From: an uncultured Paracoccaceae bacterium
GTDB lineage: Bacteria; Pseudomonadota; Alphaproteobacteria; Rhodobacterales; Rhodobacteraceae
DNA length: 64,000 nucleotides
Direction of reading: 5' to 3'
Assembly (NCBI GenBank): GCA_943787985.1
Contig: CALSOO010000004.1
Span: 806,001 to 870,000 of the forward strand
The notes beneath the pieces are model-generated. The model was given only the letters and a program-made list of their open reading frames with translations, searched no databases and was not told where the DNA came from. A program made the position numbers and the translations under genes. Of the stretch, positions 29,364 to 38,285 are shown piece by piece (the stretch's first letter is position 1; each line of letters starts with the position of its first letter).

Positions 29364-30557
29364 ATGGGTTATGTGCTGCTGGGCTTGCTGGGGGTTTTGT
29401 TTGTCGGAGATCTGATCTCGGCCTTTGATGAGATCGACGCGCTATTGGATGGCGATGACGACACGCCAGTGCGCCCCCCCGAGCCTGAACCCGAAGATGA
29501 CCCTGACACGCCCACGCAGGGTGATGACCGTTTTTCAGGCACGGCTGGCGACGACACATTCAATGGCGGGCTCGGCTCTGACAACTTGCAAGGCGGTGAA
29601 GGCGACGACACGCTTTTGGGCGAAGACGGCAAGGACACGTTGCTTGGAGGTGCCGGAGATGATGTGCTTGTCGGTGGCGTCGACGCTGATCGCCTTTTGG
29701 GCGGTGACGGGGATGATGTGTTGCAGGGCAAAGCGGGACAGGACACTTTGCTGGGCGGCGCAGGCAGTGATCTGCTGGAAGGCGGCGACGGGGCTGACCT
29801 TTTGAGAGAAAGTGACGGGACCGATACTATGATCGGTGGCGATGGCAACGATACATTCTTTATTTCCGGTGATGATAGCATCGAGGGCGGCAAAGGGGCC
29901 GATTTTATCTACGGTGACAATGCTGAAGGGGCCTCGATTGCGGGGGGCTTTGGTGCGGACACCATCGACATTCGCAATGGTGCAGCAACCATTTCAGGTG
30001 GGGGCGGCGATGATTTGGTGCTGGTTGGTGGGAACTCTGAAGTGTCGGGCCTTGCCGGAGATGACACATTGACGGCTGACATCGGCAGCAGTGTCGTTTT
30101 TGAAGGTGGCGCTGACGATGATCTGTTGAGCGCGCGGGGACGGTTTGGCGAAATGAGCACGATCTTCATGGCGGATGATCTGGCAGATACTCTGGACGGC
30201 GGGGCGGGGGATGACACCCTGATCGGCGATGCAGGGGATGAGATGACCGGCGGCGCGGGCGACGACGCCTTCACTATCGTGACGAATGGCGCAGCGCAGG
30301 CCGATGGGCCAGCCACAATCACGGATTTCAGTTTTGGCGAGGCGTCAAACAACGATTTGGTTTTGCTGGGTGAGGACGACGTGAACAATGGTGTCGTTCT
30401 ATATTCGCGCGCCGATCTGGACGCCAATGTAACGCTCACTCCATCGGGCGACGGGTCGAGCACGATTGTGTCTTACAGTGGGACCCAAATCCTCGTGTTG
30501 GACGGAGTGGCCGTGGCGGATTTACCTGCGGATTTCGCGTGGATCGGCAACCCGTAA
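29364..30557 (+). CDS. RTX-type calcium-binding protein
   Basis: 397 aa. The N-terminus 'MGYVLLGLLGVLFVGDLI' is a hydrophobic anchor, followed by a Pro/Glu/Asp-rich spacer ('PPEPEPEDDPDTPTQ'). From about residue 55 to 310 come at least a dozen GGxGxDxLx nonapeptides ('GGEGDDTLLG', 'GGAGDDVLVG', 'GGAGSDLLEG') that form calcium beta-rolls. The C-terminal part 'ITDFSFGEASNNDLVLL' is the usual closing module of roseobacter RTX proteins thought to be exported by type I secretion. No catalytic domain seen; target unknown. The hydrophobic start is unusual for a type I substrate and may anchor it. Confidence 0.85.
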   Translation: MGYVLLGLLGVLFVGDLISAFDEIDALLDGDDDTPVRPPEPEPEDDPDTPTQGDDRFSGTAGDDTFNGGLGSDNLQGGEGDDTLLGEDGKDTLLGGAGDDVLVGGVDADRLLGGDGDDVLQGKAGQDTLLGGAGSDLLEGGDGADLLRESDGTDTMIGGDGNDTFFISGDDSIEGGKGADFIYGDNAEGASIAGGFGADTIDIRNGAATISGGGGDDLVLVGGNSEVSGLAGDDTLTADIGSSVVFEGGADDDLLSARGRFGEMSTIFMADDLADTLDGGAGDDTLIGDAGDEMTGGAGDDAFTIVTNGAAQADGPATITDFSFGEASNNDLVLLGEDDVNNGVVLYSRADLDANVTLTPSGDGSSTIVSYSGTQILVLDGVAVADLPADFAWIGNP

Positions 30558-30561
30558 AAGG

Positions 30562-30906
30562 TCAGATTTGCTCTACGGTGACGCCATCGCCTGTGTGAAA
30601 GGCAAGATGGTCTTTGATCCGCGCAACATCCTCTTGTGGCGCTTCATAACTCCAAACCGAGTTTTCGAGTGTTGTCGACTTGGTCACCACGGAAAAATAC
30701 GTGGCATCGCCCTTGTGGAGGCAGTTTGAGGACTTGTCTGTTTTGTCCAGAAAGGCCATTGCGATGTCTGTCCTTGGAAAGTAGATGACGGGGGCCAAAT
30801 CACCCTCTGACAATTCCAGCGCGCTTTTGCTTTCGCCCAGCACCGCACCGCCAGCGCGCACGGTCCAAGTGCCTGAAGCCGCGCGAATTGTTATATTGTT
30901 GGCCAT
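30562..30906 (-). CDS. DUF427 domain protein
   Basis: 114-aa single-domain protein of the DUF427 (NTP_transf_9) family: 'WTVRAGGAVLGESKSALEL', 'VIYFPRTDIAMAFLDKT', 'CLHKGDATYFSV', 'WSYEAP' and 'RIKDHLAFH' are family blocks. Cellular function is not established. The start at 30906 was chosen for the AAAGGA six bases ahead, over an in-frame ATG 33 bases upstream. It converges with the RTX gene, the stops being 4 bases apart. Confidence 0.85.
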   Translation of the reverse strand: MANNITIRAASGTWTVRAGGAVLGESKSALELSEGDLAPVIYFPRTDIAMAFLDKTDKSSNCLHKGDATYFSVVTKSTTLENSVWSYEAPQEDVARIKDHLAFHTGDGVTVEQI

Positions 30907-30984
30907 GTCATTTCCTTTCGAGAGCGCATCGTCTTGCACCTGTTGCGCGCAATTAGCAGAAAGGTGATGCCGAGGCCAGCTTTG

Positions 30985-32775
30985 TCAAATCGGGCGCGTT
31001 GCCTCTTTGAGCCATTGCGCCGCGTCTGCACTGACGCGAGGCGCGATTTTCTCATAAGTTTCAGCGTGATAGCGGTTAAGCCACAACAAAGCTGCCGGAT
31101 CTAGAAACTCTGCAACAATCAAGCGGCGATCAATCGGGGCAAACGTCAACGTCGCCCAGTCCAGCATAGAGCGATGCGCATCACCACCGTCAAGATGCGG
31201 GGCCTTCTGTGCAACAATCAAGTTCTCGATCCGAATGCCAAAGCCACCTTCGCGGTAATAGCCGGGTTCATTGGACAGGATCATACCAGCCTGCAAAGGC
31301 ACCGTACTCACACGGCTCAGGCGTTGCGGCCCTTCGTGAACGCTCAGATAAGCGCCGACACCGTGGCCAAGGCCGTGATCAAAATCCTGACCCGCCATCC
31401 ACAACGGCAGTCTGCCGATGGCCTCTATGTCTCGTCCCGCAAGGCCAGCAGGCCAGCGCAGGCGGCTCATTGCGATCATCCCTGCCAGCACCCGGGTAAA
31501 GGCCTGACGGGCCTCGAGCGGGGGCGTGCCAATGGCGATTGTGCGGGTGATGTCGGTGGTGCCGTCCAGATACTGGCCACCGCTGTCGAGGACGATCAAA
31601 TGTCCGTCCTCAAGCGTGCTGTCGGTGTCTGTTGTCACGCGGTAGTGCATGATGGCACCGTTCGGGCCTGTACCGGCGATGGTTTCAAAACTGATGTCCT
31701 GAAGGGCGTTGTCACGGCGGCGGTTGTTTTCCAATCGGGTGACAACTTCGGATTCTTTGAGGGTGTTCGGGGCCTGTGCATCCAGCCACGCCAACAATTC
31801 CACGACAGCGGCACCGTCGCGCAAGTGCGCCTCGGCGCTGCCCGCTATTTCGGCCGGGTTTTTACACGCTTTCGGGAGCGCACAAGGGTCATCGCCCCAC
31901 ACGGCGAGCGCGCCGACGGCTTCCGCCACGATCATGGGGACGGATGTTTTGTCCAGCCGCACGGCACCTTTGAGAGCAGCGCCGGCCTCCAAAAATGCGT
32001 CGGTCTCATGAACACGAACATCCGTGCCCAAATGGTCCATGACGCGCTCAAGCTTGGTTGTCGCCATGAACAGATCAACTGTGCCGTCCGCGTGCAGAAT
32101 GGCAAAACCCTGCGCAATCGGATTGCGGGGAATGTCACCACCGCGAATATTGAGCAACCAGCAGATGGAATCAGGCAAGGTGATAATGGCGCTCTCTTGC
32201 CCGGCAGCGCGCAGGCTTTTTGCCAGTCGGGCGCGTTTGTCTGAATGGGTTTCGCCTGCAAATTCAATGGGATGTGCTTTGACAGGGGCATTGGCCGGGG
32301 CTGGCTGATCCGCCCAAATCCCATCTACCGGGTTTTTGCATGGAACAAGTGTGACGTCCGTATCGACCAGTTCCGCGCGGGTCTGCTCCATCTGTGCGAC
32401 CGTATGCAGCCACGGATCAAACCCAATGGTCCCGCCATTGGGCAACTGTTCCTTAAGCCACGCGCCAAGTGTGGTTTCAGGCCATGGAACCGGCGTAAAG
32501 ACATCCGCCACTTGGGCTTTGACTTGGGTGCGGTAGCGGCCGTCGATGAAAACTCCGGCGATAGATGGCAAAACAGCGCAAAACCCTGCGGACCCGGTAA
32601 ACCCGGTGAGCCAGGACAACCGCTCATCCCGTGCCGAGACATATTCACCCTGATGCGCATCTGCACGAGGGATCAAAAAGCCGTCCAATTCAGATTTTGA
32701 GAGGTCAGCGCGCAAAGCGCTCAAGCGCGGGGGGCCTTGTTCGGGACGGGCCGTCACGGCAAACGATTGAAACAT
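30985..32775 (-). CDS. Xaa-Pro aminopeptidase (M24B)
   Basis: 596-aa three-domain creatinase/aminopeptidase P enzyme that removes the N-terminal residue before proline. Two N-terminal creatinase-like domains ('RADAHQGEYVSARDERLSWLTGFTGSAG' type start) precede the pita-bread catalytic domain. Metal ligands are visible: the Asp pair in 'DSGGQYLDGTTDITRT', His in 'GLGHGVGAYLSVHEG', and two Glu in 'NEPGYYREGGFGIRIENL'. Cytosolic. The start is at 32775, with AGAGGA 7 bases ahead. It lies 48 bases downstream of cobT on the same strand. Confidence 0.93.
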   Translation of the reverse strand: MFQSFAVTARPEQGPPRLSALRADLSKSELDGFLIPRADAHQGEYVSARDERLSWLTGFTGSAGFCAVLPSIAGVFIDGRYRTQVKAQVADVFTPVPWPETTLGAWLKEQLPNGGTIGFDPWLHTVAQMEQTRAELVDTDVTLVPCKNPVDGIWADQPAPANAPVKAHPIEFAGETHSDKRARLAKSLRAAGQESAIITLPDSICWLLNIRGGDIPRNPIAQGFAILHADGTVDLFMATTKLERVMDHLGTDVRVHETDAFLEAGAALKGAVRLDKTSVPMIVAEAVGALAVWGDDPCALPKACKNPAEIAGSAEAHLRDGAAVVELLAWLDAQAPNTLKESEVVTRLENNRRRDNALQDISFETIAGTGPNGAIMHYRVTTDTDSTLEDGHLIVLDSGGQYLDGTTDITRTIAIGTPPLEARQAFTRVLAGMIAMSRLRWPAGLAGRDIEAIGRLPLWMAGQDFDHGLGHGVGAYLSVHEGPQRLSRVSTVPLQAGMILSNEPGYYREGGFGIRIENLIVAQKAPHLDGGDAHRSMLDWATLTFAPIDRRLIVAEFLDPAALLWLNRYHAETYEKIAPRVSADAAQWLKEATRPI

Positions 32776-32823
32776 GAAACGGTCCTCTTCTTTGCCAACA
32801 AATATCAACCAGACGCAGGCAGC

Positions 32824-34701
32824 TTAGTTGATGCGCTTCATCCCCATGACGCGCGCGCGCGCCCTTGGGTCACTGTCGAACAATGCCGCCAGCTGTTCGG
32901 TCATGGCGCCGGCCAATTGATCCACATCCGTGATCGTCACCGCACGGTCATAGTAACGGGTCACATCATGCCCGATCCCGATGGCCAGCAGCTCGATCGC
33001 TTTGCGTTTTTCAACCATTGCGATCACATCGCGCAAGTGCTTTTCCAAGTAATTGGCGGGATTTACGGACAAGGTGCTGTCATCAACAGGCGCGCCGTCC
33101 GAAATCACCATCAGAATTTTACGAGCTTCGGGGCGGGCCATCATGCGGCGATGCGCCCATTCCAAGGCCTCGCCGTCGATGTTTTCCTTTAATAAGCCCT
33201 CTTTCATCATCAAGCCCAGGTTCGGGCGCGCACGACGCCACGGGGCATCCGCAGACTTGTAAATGATGTGGCGCAAATCGTTCAGACGACCCGGTTGTTG
33301 CGGGCGCCCTTCGTTCAACCAAGCTTCACGGGCCTGGCCGCCTTTCCATGCGCGTGTGGTAAAGCCGAGGATCTCGACCTTGACGTTGCAGCGCTCAAGG
33401 GTGCGCGCCAGAACATCCGCGCAGATCGCCGCGATGGAAATTGGACGTCCGCGCATGGACCCCGAGTTGTCCAGCAACAGTGTCACACAGGTGTCGCGAA
33501 ATTCGGTGTCTTTTTCGACTTTGAACGACAAGGGCGTGGTCGGATTGGCCACAACGCGGGCCAAGCGACCAGCGTCTAATGTTCCCTCTTCGAGGTCGAA
33601 TTCCCAAGAGCGGTTTTGTTGCGCTTGCAGACGGCGTTGCAATTTGTTGGCCAAGCGGCTCACAGCGCCTTTGAGTGGTTCAAGCTGTTGGTCCAGATAG
33701 GCGCGCAGGCGCTCGAGTTCGATCGGCTCGGCCAAATCTTCGGCGCGAATTTCTTCATCGTTTTCAGTTTGGTAGACCAAATAGTCAGGGTCCGCGTCCG
33801 AGATAGGTTGCGGGGCAGGTGGCTCAAGCGGGGCCTCGCCGTCGGGCATTTCGGCTTCTTCGCCAAGTTCCTGATCAGCCATCTCGTCCATAGACACCTG
33901 AGCCTGTGAGGCGTCTTGTTGTTCGTCTTGGGACTGCTCGGGCGTGCCCTCGCTGTCCTCTTGATCCTGATCGTCCTCGCCGGTGCTGTCGGGTTCTTGT
34001 TCCTCTTCGCCGCCGTCTTCGGCCTCATCTTGTTGGTCATCGTCAATCTGGTCAGGGTCATCGCCCAACTGATCGCCGTACCCGAGGTCTTTGATAATCT
34101 GGCGGGCAAACCGCGAAAAAGACGCCTGATCGTCGAGGATCTCCTGAAGGTCCTCTAACGTGCCACCGGCCTGTTGTTCGATAAAGGGCTGCCACAGCTC
34201 CATCACGTTCTGGGCACCGGAAGGCAGGTCACGGCCGGTGGCCATGTGGCGGATCAGATAGCCCGCAGCCACGGCCAAAGGCGCGTCAGAGGCCTGTTTG
34301 ACCTGATCGTAGCCTTTGCGCATGGCTTCATGCTTGATCTTTGCGTCGATGTTTCCGGCAGTGCCCGGCATGTCGCGCGCACCAACAGCTTCGCAGCGAG
34401 CGGTCTCCATCGCTTCGTACAATTCGCGCGCCATTTCACCTTGTGGGGCGTAGCGGGCATGGGTCTGGCCGTTGTGATAGCGGCGGTTCAGGGCAAGGGC
34501 GTCAGCGGTGCCGCGCGCCAGCAACACTTCATCGCGGGTCATACGACGCGACACTTGCGGCAAGCGCATGGCATCGCCGGACAGACCTGCGGGATCGACC
34601 GTGTAGCTCACGTTCAACTCCGGGTCGTTGGCCATGACTTTGGTGGCCTCGGACAGCGCCTTTTTGAACGCATCGGCTGGGTTGTCAGAGTTATTGCTCA
34701 C
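32824..34701 (-). CDS. cobT: Aerobic cobaltochelatase subunit CobT
   Basis: Large adaptor subunit of the ATP-dependent CobNST complex that inserts cobalt into hydrogenobyrinic acid a,c-diamide in aerobic B12 synthesis. 625 aa: the N-terminal domain ('[14 protein letters not shown]'), a long Asp/Glu/Gln-rich acidic linker (about residues 210-300), then a von Willebrand A domain with the MIDAS motif '[14 protein letters not shown]'. The C-terminal '[19 protein letters not shown]' is also VWA. Downstream of cobS across a 72-base gap that holds two hairpins. The cobN subunit is not in this window. Confidence 0.96.
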   Translation of the reverse strand: MSNNSDNPADAFKKALSEATKVMANDPELNVSYTVDPAGLSGDAMRLPQVSRRMTRDEVLLARGTADALALNRRYHNGQTHARYAPQGEMARELYEAMETARCEAVGARDMPGTAGNIDAKIKHEAMRKGYDQVKQASDAPLAVAAGYLIRHMATGRDLPSGAQNVMELWQPFIEQQAGGTLEDLQEILDDQASFSRFARQIIKDLGYGDQLGDDPDQIDDDQQDEAEDGGEEEQEPDSTGEDDQDQEDSEGTPEQSQDEQQDASQAQVSMDEMADQELGEEAEMPDGEAPLEPPAPQPISDADPDYLVYQTENDEEIRAEDLAEPIELERLRAYLDQQLEPLKGAVSRLANKLQRRLQAQQNRSWEFDLEEGTLDAGRLARVVANPTTPLSFKVEKDTEFRDTCVTLLLDNSGSMRGRPISIAAICADVLARTLERCNVKVEILGFTTRAWKGGQAREAWLNEGRPQQPGRLNDLRHIIYKSADAPWRRARPNLGLMMKEGLLKENIDGEALEWAHRRMMARPEARKILMVISDGAPVDDSTLSVNPANYLEKHLRDVIAMVEKRKAIELLAIGIGHDVTRYYDRAVTITDVDQLAGAMTEQLAALFDSDPRARARVMGMKRIN

Positions 34702-34724
34702 GACGGTCGCTCCCTAGGGTGGGG

Positions 34725-34769
34725 AAACTCCTTGAGGAGTTTTGACAAATTTCCGGAAAGAAATTTGTC
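34725..34769. repeat. Paired palindromes between cobS and cobT
   Basis: Two adjacent perfect inverted repeats: AAACTCC (34725-34731) with GGAGTTT (34736-34742) around 4 bases, and GACAAATTTC (34744-34753) with GAAATTTGTC (34760-34769) around 6 bases. They sit between the two cobaltochelatase genes, so they will be in the shared transcript. They may be an intergenic repeat of this lineage, an attenuator or a processing site. Neither stem is followed by a T run on the cob strand. Confidence 0.7.
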
Positions 34770-34773
34770 CAGT

Positions 34774-35760
34774 TCATCCCAAGCTCACGCTTGCGGCACT
34801 TTCTGGCAGTTCTTCATCGAACAAGCGTTGATAGAACTCTGCAACCGTTTGGCGCTCAAGCTCGTCACATTTGTTGAGGAAGGACAGGCGGAAGGCATAG
34901 CCGACATCGTGGAAAATCTGAGCGTTCTCAGCCCATGCAATCACTGTGCGTGGCGACATCACTGTCGACAGATCGCCGTTCATGAAAGCCGTACGCGTGA
35001 GGTCTGCTACGGTCACCATTTGGCGGACAATCTTGCGACCGGCCTCAGTGTTGTAATGGGGCGCTTTGCCCAAAACGATCGCCGTCTCGGCGTCGATGGA
35101 CAGGTAGTTCAACGTCGAGACCAAGGACCAACGGTCCATCTGGCCTTGGTTGATCTGTTGGGTGCCGTGGTAAAGGCCCGTTGTGTCGCCCAAGCCGACA
35201 GTGTTGGCGGTTGCAAAGATACGGAAAAACGGGTGAGGGGTGATCACCTGGTTCTGGTCCAACAGGGTCAGTTTGCCGTCCTTTTCCAGAACGCGTTGAA
35301 TGACGAACATCACATCCGCGCGGCCCGCATCGTATTCATCGAACACGATCGCAGTCGGGTTGCGCAGAGCCCAAGGAAGTATACCTTCTTGGAAATCAGT
35401 GACTTGCTTGCCATCTTTTAACTTGATCGCGTCTTTGCCGATCAAATCGATACGGGAAATATGGCTGTCGAGGTTCACACGCACGGCGGGCCAGTTCAAA
35501 CGGGATGCGACCTGTTCAATGTGCGTGGATTTACCTGTGCCGTGATACCCTTGGATCATCACGCGGCGGTTGTGGTTGAACCCCGCAAGAATTGCGAGAG
35601 TTGTGTCTGGGTCGAACTTGTAGGTGGAATCGAATTCCGGAACCCGCTCAGTGCGATCCGCGAACCCTTTGACAACCATGTCCGTGTCGATCCCAAAGAC
35701 GTCGCGGACCGAAATCTCTTCCGTTGGTTTTGCATCGATATCCATTGCACCATCCGCCAT
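34774..35760 (-). CDS. cobS: Aerobic cobaltochelatase subunit CobS
   Basis: AAA+ ATPase of the cobaltochelatase, forming rings with CobT that drive cobalt insertion by CobN. 328 aa: the N-terminal '[13 protein letters not shown]', Walker A '[15 protein letters not shown]' (about residues 71-85), Walker B '[10 protein letters not shown]', sensor 1 '[15 protein letters not shown]', and '[14 protein letters not shown]' with the arginine finger region. Homologous to Mg-chelatase BchI/ChlI. First gene of the cobS-cobT-(aminopeptidase) run. Confidence 0.96.
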   Translation of the reverse strand: MADGAMDIDAKPTEEISVRDVFGIDTDMVVKGFADRTERVPEFDSTYKFDPDTTLAILAGFNHNRRVMIQGYHGTGKSTHIEQVASRLNWPAVRVNLDSHISRIDLIGKDAIKLKDGKQVTDFQEGILPWALRNPTAIVFDEYDAGRADVMFVIQRVLEKDGKLTLLDQNQVITPHPFFRIFATANTVGLGDTTGLYHGTQQINQGQMDRWSLVSTLNYLSIDAETAIVLGKAPHYNTEAGRKIVRQMVTVADLTRTAFMNGDLSTVMSPRTVIAWAENAQIFHDVGYAFRLSFLNKCDELERQTVAEFYQRLFDEELPESAASVSLG

Positions 35761-35889
35761 CTCGCATCGTCCTTATGCTGATCAATCTTGCCGAAAATAA
35801 TATTCGGTTCGTGGTGCAACATATTGCGGCGAAGGGCAAGGGGAAGGACCAATATCGCTCTTTGGATGACGCCAGATCGCGACGTAGCG

Positions 35890-36285
35890 TCAAATCGTTG
35901 CGTATTGGTGTGTGGGGCACTGATTTGCGTCAATAACGGCATAATCCACAAGCGCTTTAAGATCTCCAAGAGGAAAGGGTTTGCGCATCAACCAATCGAC
36001 ACAAGGCGTTAGTGTCGCATGCTCGCCGTAAAGGAAAATTGGCTTGCCCGTCATCATTATGATCCGCGCATTGGGGCAGGAGGCTGAAACATGATCTGAC
36101 AGCAGTTCCGATGTCCCGTCGGGTAACATGTATTCCATGAGCACCAATGCGAACTTTCGGGCGCGCAGGATTTGGCGCGCTTCAGAAATTGAGGCAGCGA
36201 CAGTCACGTCATGGCCCATTTCTTCTAACAACACGGTTTGCTCGCCGCTTACTTCAAGATCATCTTCAACGATTAGGCAGTGCAT
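35890..36285 (-). CDS. Receiver-only response regulator with Glu at the phospho-acceptor site
   Basis: 131-aa stand-alone CheY-like receiver. The acidic pocket 'CLIVEDD' at the start, the Thr of 'IIMMTGKP' and the Lys of 'WLMRKPF' are all in place. The phospho-acceptor should be Asp in the pattern D-x-x-x-P; here the sequence is 'LVLMEYMLPDG', a Glu (residue 51 from the chosen start, codon GAA). Glu often mimics the phosphorylated state, so the protein may be constitutively active. The start at 36285 has GAGGTG 4 bases ahead; an in-frame ATG 12 bases earlier is possible. No output domain or kinase nearby. Confidence 0.85.
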   Translation of the reverse strand: MHCLIVEDDLEVSGEQTVLLEEMGHDVTVAASISEARQILRARKFALVLMEYMLPDGTSELLSDHVSASCPNARIIMMTGKPIFLYGEHATLTPCVDWLMRKPFPLGDLKALVDYAVIDANQCPTHQYATI

Positions 36286-36652
36286 GGAACACCTCATATT
36301 TGCGATGTCTACATTTTGATTTAAATGCGTAAATCAAGCGTTAAGTGGGTGGGGGAAATGCAACCTTAACGACAGAAAAGGCACCGGGAATGACGCGCTT
36401 TGTAACGCGGAATATCCGAAAAATCTCATAAATATCAGTATTATATTTGACTTTAACCTATGTTTTCAACGCACTGAAAATATTGCGTACGCTGTTGGTC
36501 AATTATGTGGCTCAACTAGGAGGAGAGCATTTTCTCCTCCCGAATCTCCCCAGAAATGGGGATGTGTTTTGTTAAGCAGTTGGTATGAAAGACGACCAGA
36601 TTGACAAAGTGAGAGCGCGCAAGGTTCGCGCGGTCACGTCGTTTTACCTGTA
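36286..36652. other. 367-base gene-poor gap with AT-rich block and two hairpins
   Basis: Between the receiver gene and the J-domain gene. The left 200 bases are AT-rich compared with the surroundings and probably hold promoters for the receiver gene. Two hairpins follow: GGAGGAGA (36519-36526) with TCTCCTCC (36533-36540), then CCCCA with TGGGG near 36550-36560, followed by ATGTGTTTTG. The arm TCTCCTCCC is complementary to a Shine-Dalgarno sequence. A 23-codon frame (ATG 36585 to TAG 36656, starting 'MKDDQIDKVRARKVRA') runs into the J-domain gene's 3' end; I regard it as weak. Confidence 0.5.
36519..36567 (+). ncRNA. Possible small RNA 3' end (two hairpins, anti-SD arm)
   Basis: The tandem hairpins, the second followed by a U-rich GTGTTTTG, resemble the end of a small regulatory RNA transcribed rightward from the AT-rich block. 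Rhodobacteraceae encode stress-induced RNAs whose loops carry CCUCCUCCC; here a similar CUCCUCCC lies in a stem arm instead. There is no expression evidence, and the second stem is only 5-6 bp. Confidence 0.25.
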
Positions 36653-37282
36653 CTAGTCTTTGAAGCTACGGCTGCCTTTGAGCTGATCCCATGCCCAAAC
36701 AACCTCTTGCAACTGTTCCTCTTGGGAGCGGTCGCCGCCGTTCATGTCAGGGTGCAGCACCTTGATGAGCGCTTTGTATGCTTTGCGGATTTCCTTCTTG
36801 GTGGCGTTGTCATCCACTTCGAGAACTTCCACAGCGCGTCGTTCGGTCGGGGCCAGTTTGCGCCCTGTTTTGGCTGCGCCGCGACCGGGGTTTTGGGTCG
36901 CGTTCGCACCGAGCACCTGATGGGGGTCTTCGATGCCCAAGCGGGCCCATGCGCGCGCTTCGGGATCACCGACAGGTTTTGTGGCCCGTTCCCAGACTTT
37001 GTCTTTGGACTGCTGCGCGTTGATTTCGGCCTCGGTCGTTCCGTCAAAGAAGTTCCATTTCAGGTTGTACTCACGGACGTGTTGCTGGCAGAACCAGAAA
37101 AAGTCGTCGAGAACATCTGGAGCTTTGGGCGCGCGGAATTTGCCCGCCTCGTCGCAACCGGTGTGATCACAGCCCCTGCGCGACGTTTCGGATGCGCCCG
37201 ACATGCCCCGCCGACCACGTGGGTTCTTCTTTTTGGCAGAGGATACGGACATATCGAATCCGAAGGGGTCTGATTTTGACAT
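36653..37282 (-). CDS. J-domain (DnaJ-like) co-chaperone
   Basis: 209 aa. The N-terminal 145 residues include a Cys pair in 'CDHTGCDEAGKFRAP' and 'DDFFWFCQQHVREYNLKWNFFDG'. The J domain is C-terminal, with 'VLEVDDNATKKEIRKAYKALIKVLHPDMNGGD', including the essential HPD tripeptide that stimulates Hsp70 ATPase. C-terminal placement is unlike classical DnaJ but common for this alphaproteobacterial family found beside cobS and bolA. The start ATG at 37282 has AAGG 7 bases ahead. Divergent from bolA. Confidence 0.9.
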   Translation of the reverse strand: MSKSDPFGFDMSVSSAKKKNPRGRRGMSGASETSRRGCDHTGCDEAGKFRAPKAPDVLDDFFWFCQQHVREYNLKWNFFDGTTEAEINAQQSKDKVWERATKPVGDPEARAWARLGIEDPHQVLGANATQNPGRGAAKTGRKLAPTERRAVEVLEVDDNATKKEIRKAYKALIKVLHPDMNGGDRSQEEQLQEVVWAWDQLKGSRSFKD

Positions 37283-37354
37283 AGGAATACCTTTTCGACT
37301 CAGGCTGCAGAGTGTAGATTATTGAGACAGAGTGCCAAGGGGGCAGTGACACAA

Positions 37355-37624
37355 ATGAGCGAAAAAATGCGGGTTGCGGATGAGATGGAAATGCGTCTTA
37401 GGGACGCTTTTTCGCCGCGAGAGATTGAAGTGGTGGATGACAGCGAAAGCCATCGCGGGCATTCGGGGTTTCAAGAAGGCGGGCAAAGTCATTTCAATAT
37501 CCTTTTGCGCTCTGAAGCGTTTGCGGGGCAGTCACGTATTGCACGCCACCGTGCGGTTCACAGTGCGCTTGGCAAAGAGCTGGTCGGGCGCATTCATGCC
37601 CTCGCTCTTGATCTTGACGTTTAA
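37355..37624 (+). CDS. bolA: BolA family protein
   Basis: About 89 aa with the class II KH-like BolA fold: 'RLRDAFSPREIEVVDDSESHRGHSGF' holds the His used with monothiol glutaredoxin to bind [2Fe-2S], and 'SHFNILLRSEAFAGQSRIARHRAVHSAL' is the core FnVxivS...L...R...v...L motif. It is likely to act in iron-sulfur trafficking with a Grx4/GrxD partner. The start ATG at 37355 is the first with a normal family N-terminus; an ATG at 37367 is possible. Divergent from the J-domain gene across 72 bases. Confidence 0.92.
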   Translation: MSEKMRVADEMEMRLRDAFSPREIEVVDDSESHRGHSGFQEGGQSHFNILLRSEAFAGQSRIARHRAVHSALGKELVGRIHALALDLDV

Positions 37625-37633
37625 GACCGTTTG

Positions 37634-38155
37634 TTAAGCCTTGGATTTGTCGCCGCTTCTTGCGGCGGCAAGCCGTTCCAAAGAGTTGGTCATGCCCGCG
37701 ACTTCGGATGTTTCCTCAACACCGTTGTCTTGCAACATCTTGGTCGCGCCGTCCTGACCTGCCGGGTGTTCGTCATCCTGTTCGGCCTCGATCTCTTCGG
37801 GCTGTTCGATCTCGTCCACGGTGTCCTCTATCAGTTCTTCGGCCAAGGGTTGCTCTTCGACCTTCAGCGCTTCAGGTGCCGGAGCGGGCAGAAGTTCAGG
37901 TGCAAAATTCGAGATGTCATCCTCCCGCAATTTGCGGAACACCAAAACATTGCGCCATTCTGTCGTGGTTTTGGTCAGGCCTGAACGTTCCAGTGAGGGC
38001 AATGTCTCGGCGCGCTGATATTCACAACCCTCGTCGCCCATACGGTTCATAAGGTCTTCCAAAGCATTGGAAAACCGTGCCTCGGGGCTGCGAACACCTT
38101 TGGATTTGAGGCCCTTTTGAGGGGCAGGAAGGACGCGATATTGGTAGTTTGGCAT
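37634..38155 (-). CDS. DUF4177 domain protein
   Basis: 173 aa. The N-terminal 75 residues ('YQYRVLPAPQKGLKSKGV', 'EDLMNRMGDEGCEYQRAETLPS', 'NVLVFRK') match the DUF4177 pattern seen in Rhodobacteraceae. The remainder is an acidic, Pro/Glu-rich low-complexity tail ('EEIEAEQDDEHPAGQDGA') ending in a short helix. Function unknown; cytoplasmic. It converges with bolA, the stops being 9 bases apart. Confidence 0.8.
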   Translation of the reverse strand: MPNYQYRVLPAPQKGLKSKGVRSPEARFSNALEDLMNRMGDEGCEYQRAETLPSLERSGLTKTTTEWRNVLVFRKLREDDISNFAPELLPAPAPEALKVEEQPLAEELIEDTVDEIEQPEEIEAEQDDEHPAGQDGATKMLQDNGVEETSEVAGMTNSLERLAAARSGDKSKA

Positions 38156-38285
38156 GGGCCACCTGTCTGGTTGCGTGGCCGCGTGTCGCAGGGGGGACGG
38201 GCAGGGAAAAGAGGATGATGGCCGCTGTGCGCAATTAGCGTACCGGTGAGAATTTTGGGTTTACCCTCATCCCCGCGCAAAAGCC

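Noticed and set aside
36585-36656. 23-codon frame starting 'MKDDQIDKVRAR'
   Set aside because: No ribosome site, and it overlaps the 3' end of the J-domain gene on the other strand. Kept only as a remark in the gap entry.
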